Shown here piece by piece: positions 6,031-9,455 of a DNA stretch of 9,455 bases. The number at the start of each line of letters is the position of its first letter. Position 1 is the first letter of the stretch. The DNA comes from CALGFI01 sp036374435 (GTDB lineage: Bacteria; Actinomycetota; UBA4738; HRBIN12). The stretch is from the NCBI GenBank assembly GCA_036374435.1, contig DASUTU010000073.1, positions 1 through 9,455 of the forward strand, read 5' to 3'. Both the position numbers and the translations under genes were made by a program. The notes beneath the pieces are model-generated. The model did no database searches. It had not been told where the DNA came from and saw only the letters and a list, made by a program, of their open reading frames with translations.

Positions 6031-6640
6031 CCACCTGGTCGTCCGGGAGGGTCTTCGGTGGATGCTGGGCCCGGACAGCGGGATCGAGATCGCGGCTGAG
6101 GCGGAGACGGGGGCGAGGGCGCTCGAGGCGATCGAGGCCGATCGTCCCGACGTCGTCCTGCTCGACATCCACCTGCCGGACGGCAGTGGCCTCGACCTGT
6201 TGGCCACGATCCGGTCGCGGTTCCCGGGACTTCCGGTCGTGATGCTGACGATGTCCGACGAGCCCACGTATGTGGAGGAGGCGGTCCGGGCCGGTGCCGT
6301 CGGCTACCTGCTGAAGAGCGCGCCTCGCGCCGAGCTGATCCGCGCCATCGAGGCTGCGGCCGGCGGCGACGCCTACATCCAGGCGGAGGTGACCCGGCCC
6401 CTGCTGCAGCGGTTCTCGACGGCGACCCGTTCGAGCGGGGAGACGACGCCGCTCTCGCCCCGAGAGCTGGAGATCGTCGCGCTCCTTGCGGAGGGACTCG
6501 CCGACAAGCAGATCGCCGCGCAGCTCGGTCTCTCCGAGACCACAGTGAAGAGCCACCTCCGCCAGGCCTACGAGAAGCTCGGGGCGGCCGACCGAGCCCA
6601 GGCCGTCGCGATCGCGCTGCGCAGCCGGCTCATCGACTAA
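6008..6640 (+). CDS. NarL/FixJ-family response regulator (receiver plus LuxR-type HTH)
   Basis: A 210-residue DNA-binding partner of the kinase. The receiver covers residues 1-120: acidic pair Asp7-Asp8 in VVDDH, phospho-acceptor Asp53 in LLDIHLPDGSG, Thr83 in MLTMSDE, and Lys105 in YLLKSA, so every catalytic residue is in place. The LuxR/GerE helix-turn-helix is at about 145-192 (LSPRELEIVALLAEGLADKQ, IAAQLGLSETTVKSHLRQAY). GTG 6008-6010 is the start: GGAGG at 5995-5999 is eight bases upstream and the first strand MRILVVDDH begins there. The gene overlaps the end of the kinase by 23 bp in another frame, which points to translational coupling. Its targets are unknown. The divergent spacer at 3969-4197 is the natural first place to look for its binding site. 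Confidence 0.95.
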   Translation: MRILVVDDHLVVREGLRWMLGPDSGIEIAAEAETGARALEAIEADRPDVVLLDIHLPDGSGLDLLATIRSRFPGLPVVMLTMSDEPTYVEEAVRAGAVGYLLKSAPRAELIRAIEAAAGGDAYIQAEVTRPLLQRFSTATRSSGETTPLSPRELEIVALLAEGLADKQIAAQLGLSETTVKSHLRQAYEKLGAADRAQAVAIALRSRLID

Positions 6641-6650
6641 TCGGCCACCC

Positions 6651-6680
6651 CTGTCCAGCGGCCCGGCGGCGCCTGGACGG
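6651..6680 (+). terminator. Probable terminator of the two-component operon
   Basis: CTGTCCAG (6651-6658) pairs with CTGGACGG (6673-6680), including one G-T pair, around a 14-base GC-rich loop that can pair further (GCC/GGC). It begins 10 bases after the TAA at 6638-6640. No T-tract follows. Confidence 0.48.
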
Positions 6681-6918
6681 AACCAGCGACGAAACGCCCG
6701 GACGCCAGGCGCTCGACTCGGAGCCGGCGGTCTTGCGGGGGGCGCGGTGGACTGGGCGCTCTGCACCGCCATGGCGAGCACCGTGCCGTGGGCGAACGAG
6801 TTGCGCAAGCTGCTGACTAGACGGAGGCGTCCCGCGCGGGTTTGGTCGAACCGGTCGGATTCGGCCGACGGCCCCATTTCGCCTGGCGGGGGGCTCGGCA
6901 TGCGTTCGATCGTAGAAG
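6681..6918. other. Spacer without a gene I can defend
   Basis: A GTG at 6747 opens a frame continuous with the downstream gene, with a coding-like start (ALCTAMASTVPWANELRKLL), but codon bias collapses after about 6830 and there is no ribosome site. The opposite strand over 6740-6870 is equally open and equally biased. I cannot tell whether either short stretch is a real peptide, a gene remnant or chance. Confidence 0.4.
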
Positions 6919-6934
6919 CACGTATACTTACGTG
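6919..6934 (+). promoter_or_regulatory. Promoter with overlapping operator-like dyad upstream of the groESL-linked gene
   Basis: CACGTA-TACT-TACGTG (6919-6934) is a perfect 6-bp inverted repeat. It overlaps TATACT (6923-6928), a good -10 box. It lies in an AT-richer island (6905-6960) that stands out from the surrounding GC-rich DNA. A further TTACG follows at 6938-6942. A fitting -35 box is weak (TGCGTT about 16 bases upstream). The gene's start is at 6972, so a repressor bound here would block this promoter. The bound factor is unknown. Confidence 0.5.
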
Positions 6935-6971
6935 TAGTTACGAGCGAACGAAGAGAAGGAAGGAGAGAGCT

Positions 6972-7358
6972 GTGGACGCCAAGTTCGAGCACGGGCTGGC
7001 GCTCATCCGTCAGGGACTGGCGATCCTGGAGAAGAGCAGCAAGGGCGAACCCGTGGACAGCATGGTCATGTCCCCCCGGGTGGCGAAGCTCGGCCGGATC
7101 GCCCATCTCCACCTGAAGGCCCTCGAGGACGGCGGCGGGCACCTCACGCTCGGACAGTCGCGAGAGATCCGCCGGCACCACTGGGGCCCGAGGGTCCGAT
7201 CGACGGCGAACCTGTTCGGGACCAAGGACAGCGGGGCCATCCTGTACCGGAAGGGCCCCGCCGGACAGCGGCCCCGGGACACCGACCCCATTCGGCTGAC
7301 GAGGGAGGGCGAGCGCCTGGCCAAGGAATACCGGAGGTTGCAGGGGCACGCAGCGTAG
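6972..7358 (+). CDS. Unknown 128-residue basic protein, possible winged-helix regulator, first gene before groES
   Basis: GTG 6972 follows the purine-rich AAGGAAGGAGAGAG at 6956-6969, an excellent ribosome site, so the frame upstream of it is not translated. Residues 1-25 form a helix (EHGLALIRQGLAILEKSSKG). Residues 32-52 are a second (MSPRVAKLGRIAHLHLKALE). Residues 57-100 are basic with turns (LTLGQSREIRRHHWGPRVRS, NLFGTKDSGAILYRKG). The end, IRLTREGERLAKEYRRL, looks like the last strand and helix of winged-helix regulators ('LT-x-EG-x-x-L'). I recognise no named family. The gene reads into groES after 87 bp with no terminator visible, so it probably shares the chaperonin transcript. A regulator of that operon acting on the dyad at 6919-6934 is a reasonable inference, not a demonstrated role. 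Confidence 0.75.
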   Translation: MDAKFEHGLALIRQGLAILEKSSKGEPVDSMVMSPRVAKLGRIAHLHLKALEDGGGHLTLGQSREIRRHHWGPRVRSTANLFGTKDSGAILYRKGPAGQRPRDTDPIRLTREGERLAKEYRRLQGHAA

Positions 7359-7360
7359 GT

Positions 7361-7382
7361 CCGTGGTCGATCATCGCCACGG
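7361..7382. promoter_or_regulatory. Imperfect dyad between the 128-residue gene and groES
   Basis: CCGTGG-T-CGAT-C-ATCG-CCACGG (7361-7382) is palindromic except for one extra T. It begins two bases after the upstream stop codon. A second, looser pair, GGTGCC (7386-7391) with GGCACC (7414-7419), follows. These may be a leader structure, a site for mRNA processing, or an operator for a groES promoter. No CIRCE (TTAGCACTC-N9-GAGTGCTAA) and no HAIR-like repeat is present here. Confidence 0.35.
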
Positions 7383-7445
7383 CGAGGTGCCAAGAACCAC
7401 CCAGAGACTGGCCGGCACCACCGAAGCACCGGGAAGGAAGGCGAC

Positions 7446-7760
7446 ATGGCAAAGACGTTCGGACTGAAGCCGCTGGAGGACCGCATCGCGGTGCTCCCCA
7501 GCGAGGAGGAGCAGACCACAGTCTCGGGCATCGTGATCCCGGATACCGCCAAGGAGAAGCCCCAGGAGGGCAAGGTCATGGCGGTGGGCCCGGGGCGATT
7601 CGAGGACGGGCAACGTATCCCGATGGACGTGAAGGTCGGGGACACCGTCATCTACTCGAAGTACGGCGGCACCGAAGTCAAGGTGGAAGAGGAGGAGTAC
7701 CTGATCCTCTCCGCCCGCGACGTGCTCGCCGTCATCAGCTCAGCGAGGAAGGCGCCATGA
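7446..7760 (+). CDS. groES: Co-chaperonin GroES (Hsp10)
   Basis: A 104-residue lid of the GroEL folding chamber; seven subunits cap the ring and enclose the substrate in the cytosol. LKPLEDRIAVLPSEEEQTT is the conserved first strand and the beginning of the mobile loop; SGIVIPDTAKEKPQEGKVMA carries the hydrophobic IVI tripeptide that docks on GroEL and the P-x-x-A/G-KV turn. VGPGRFEDG is the roof loop. VKVGDTVIYSKYGGTEVKV and EEYLILSARDVLAVI close the barrel. Length is near the usual 95-100, with a short basic tail (SSARKAP). ATG 7446 follows GGAAGGAAGG. The stop overlaps the groEL start (ATGA at 7757-7760), so the two are co-translated. Confidence 0.97.
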   Translation: MAKTFGLKPLEDRIAVLPSEEEQTTVSGIVIPDTAKEKPQEGKVMAVGPGRFEDGQRIPMDVKVGDTVIYSKYGGTEVKVEEEEYLILSARDVLAVISSARKAP

Positions 7761-9376
7761 CAGCGAAGGTATTGAAGTTCGACGAGGAAGCCAGGCGGGC
7801 GCTCGAGGCCGGCGTCGACAAGCTCGCCGACGTCGTGTCGGTAACGCTCGGCCCGAAGGGCCGGAACGTCGTGCTCGACAAGAAGTGGGGTTCCCCCACC
7901 ATCACCAACGACGGGGTGACCATCGCCAAGGAGATCGAGCTGGAGGACCCCTTCGAGAACATGGGTGCCCAGTTCGCCAAGGAGGTCGCCACTAAGACCA
8001 ACGACGTGGCCGGTGACGGAACGACCACCGCCACGGTGCTCGCCCGAGCCATGGTCCACAACGGGATGCGCAACGTCGCCGCGGGAGCCAACCCGATGGC
8101 CCTGAAGCGGGGCATCGAGCGGGCCGTGGCGGCGACGGTCGAGCACCTCGGCAAGCACGCGCACGACGTCGAAGGCAGAGATGACATCGCCCACGTGGCC
8201 GGCCTATCGGCCGCCGACGGCTCGATCGGCGACTCGATCGCCGAGGCGTTCGAGAAGGTCGGTAAGGACGGGGTCATCACGGTGGAGGAGTCGCAGACAT
8301 TCGGCATCGAGCTCGAGTTCGTCGAGGGGATGCAGTTCGACAAGGGCTATATCTCGCCGTACTTCGTCACCGATCCGGAGGCCATGGAGGCACGCCTCGA
8401 CGATCCGTACATCCTGCTGGCCGGCAGGAAGGTCTCGAGGATCCAGGACCTGCTGCCCGTGCTGGAGAAGCTGGTCGAGGGCGGCAAGCCGCTCCTCATC
8501 GTCGCCGAGGATGTGGAGGGCGAGGCCCTCGCCACGCTCGTCGTCAACAAGCTCCGCGGCACGTTCACGGCCGTGGCGGTGAAGGCCCCGGGGTTCGGCG
8601 ACCGTCGCAAGGCCATGCTCGAGGACATGGCGATCCTGACCGGTGGCCAGGTCATCTCCGATGAGGTGGGGCTCAAGCTCGAGAACGCGACGCTCGAGCT
8701 GCTGGGGCGGGCCCGCAGGGTCATCGTGACCAAGGACGACACCACCATCGTCGAGGGCCAGGGCGACCCGGAACGGATCAAGGGCCGAGTCGGCCAGCTC
8801 AAGGCCGAGATCGAGAAGACGGACTCCGACTACGACCGGGAGAAGCTGCAGGAGCGCCTGGCAAAACTCGCCGGGGGGGTGGCGCTGATCAAGGTCGGAG
8901 CGGCCACCGAGGTCGAGCTCAAGGAGAAGAAGCACCGCACCGAGGACGCCGTGTCCGCAACGCGGGCGGCCATCGAGGAAGGCACGGTGGCCGGCGGCGG
9001 AGTAGCCCTGATCCGGGCCGAGGAAGCGGTCGACGTCGACAGCCTCGGTCTGTTCGGCGACGAGGCGACCGGCGCGCTGATCGTTCGCCGGTCCCTGCAG
9101 GAGCCGGCGAGCCTGATCGCCGGTAACGCCGGCTTCGAGGGCGCCGTCGTGGTGGAGCGCATCCGCGGGGCGTCGGACGCCATGGGCTTCAATGCGGCCA
9201 CTGGCCGGTGGGAAGACCTCAGGGTGGCCGGGATCATCGACCCCGCTAAGGTCACCCGCTCCGCGCTGCAGAACGCTGCGTCGATCGCGGCGCTCGTGCT
9301 GACCACGGAGTGCGCCATCGCCGAGCAGGCGGTCGAGGACGGTCAGGGCGCCGGAGAGTACGGCCAGATGCACTAG
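7757..9376 (+). CDS. groEL: Chaperonin GroEL (Hsp60)
   Basis: A 539-residue subunit of the double-ring ATP-driven folding chamber. LGPKGRNVVLD (31-41) and GDGTTTATVLA, with catalytic Asp87, form the nucleotide site. The EDA-x-x-ATRAAIEEG segment supplies the second catalytic aspartate (about 397), followed by the signature AGGGVALI. The apical domain (about 190-375) includes YISPYFVTDPE and the substrate-binding helices beginning PLLIVAEDVEGEALATL. ALQNAASIAALVLTTECAI ends the equatorial domain. The ribosome site GAGGAAGG (7745-7752) lies inside the end of groES, and the start overlaps that gene's stop. The tail is short (VEDGQGAGEYGQMH) and has neither the Gly-Gly-Met repeats nor the His-rich tail known in GroEL paralogues, so the copy type cannot be decided from the tail. 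The apical and equatorial regions are complete. Confidence 0.98.
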   Translation: MTAKVLKFDEEARRALEAGVDKLADVVSVTLGPKGRNVVLDKKWGSPTITNDGVTIAKEIELEDPFENMGAQFAKEVATKTNDVAGDGTTTATVLARAMVHNGMRNVAAGANPMALKRGIERAVAATVEHLGKHAHDVEGRDDIAHVAGLSAADGSIGDSIAEAFEKVGKDGVITVEESQTFGIELEFVEGMQFDKGYISPYFVTDPEAMEARLDDPYILLAGRKVSRIQDLLPVLEKLVEGGKPLLIVAEDVEGEALATLVVNKLRGTFTAVAVKAPGFGDRRKAMLEDMAILTGGQVISDEVGLKLENATLELLGRARRVIVTKDDTTIVEGQGDPERIKGRVGQLKAEIEKTDSDYDREKLQERLAKLAGGVALIKVGAATEVELKEKKHRTEDAVSATRAAIEEGTVAGGGVALIRAEEAVDVDSLGLFGDEATGALIVRRSLQEPASLIAGNAGFEGAVVVERIRGASDAMGFNAATGRWEDLRVAGIIDPAKVTRSALQNAASIAALVLTTECAIAEQAVEDGQGAGEYGQMH

Positions 9377-9409
9377 AGGATGGGGATCGGCTGGCGCTGG
9401 CGCGCCTCG

Positions 9410-9439
9410 AGCGAGGGTCCGGGCGACCGGGCCCTCGCT
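9410..9439 (+). terminator. Intrinsic terminator of the chaperonin operon
   Basis: AGCGAGGGTCCGG (9410-9422), tetraloop GCGA, CCGGGCCCTCGCT (9427-9439): thirteen pairs with one T-G, closed by a GNRA loop. It is followed by the partly T-rich GTTGTCTCTC. It begins 33 bases after the groEL stop. Confidence 0.9.
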
Positions 9440-9455
9440 GTTGTCTCTCGCGGGC

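Noticed and set aside
5122..6267. Minus-strand open frame opposite the kinase and regulator
   Set aside because: It is antisense to genes with complete kinase and receiver motifs and shows no motif of its own.
6747..6971. N-terminal extension of the 128-residue gene from GTG 6747
   Set aside because: The strong ribosome site at 6956-6969 sits directly before GTG 6972, the promoter-like dyad lies inside the extension, and codon bias is lost between about 6830 and 6970.
7359..7445. CIRCE or HspR-type heat-shock operator before groES
   Set aside because: Neither TTAGCACTC/GAGTGCTAA nor CTTGAGT/ACTCAAG arms are present, even allowing a few mismatches by eye.
1..9455. CRISPR array, toxin-antitoxin pair, phage or defence system
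   Set aside because: No regularly spaced repeats and no genes with such motifs are visible; the intact genes are transport, redox, signalling and chaperone functions.

Overview
The window is GC-rich throughout, with strong G/C preference at third codon positions and frequent GTG/TTG starts. Together with the families present (NarL-type two-component pair, groES-groEL without a visible CIRCE element, an actinobacterial-looking scramblase relative) this suggests a chromosome segment of a little-studied actinomycete. That assignment is inferred from protein flavour and base composition only.

Left part (1-2660) looks worn and rearranged. It opens with the last 38 codons of an integrase-core transposase, followed at once by the C-terminal remnant of another gene, which ends 3 bp from the end of a converging VIT-family transporter gene (260-1078, minus). 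Divergent from the transporter is a 109-residue LURP-one/scramblase-like protein (1189-1518) that keeps both ends of the family but lacks the middle. Next comes a minus-strand, membrane-anchored, Rieske-like gene broken by a frameshift (1559-1930), a small two-helix membrane protein on the plus strand (start uncertain, ending 2273), and a gene-poor stretch holding the 3' end of a long-variable-arm tRNA with no matching 5' half.

Middle part (2663-6640): a flavodoxin-domain protein (minus) and a 202-residue membrane protein with a large outside domain (minus), separated by a 12-bp hairpin terminator. The membrane protein is divergent from a membrane sensor histidine kinase (4198-6030) and its overlapping NarL/LuxR-type response regulator (6008-6640). 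The 229-bp divergent spacer contains two strong stem-loops.

Right part (6640-9455): a 128-residue basic protein of unknown family, likely a winged-helix regulator, has a promoter-like -10 box inside a CACGTA/TACGTG dyad. It is followed 87 bp later by groES and the translationally overlapping groEL, closed by a GNRA-loop intrinsic terminator. The layout suggests the small protein belongs to the chaperonin transcription unit and may regulate it.

Most of the intact genes are ordinary. The best leads are the unknown gene in front of groESL with its dyads, the uncharacterised membrane protein facing the two-component system, and the internally deleted scramblase-like gene. I saw no CRISPR array, toxin-antitoxin pair, phage module or other defence system.
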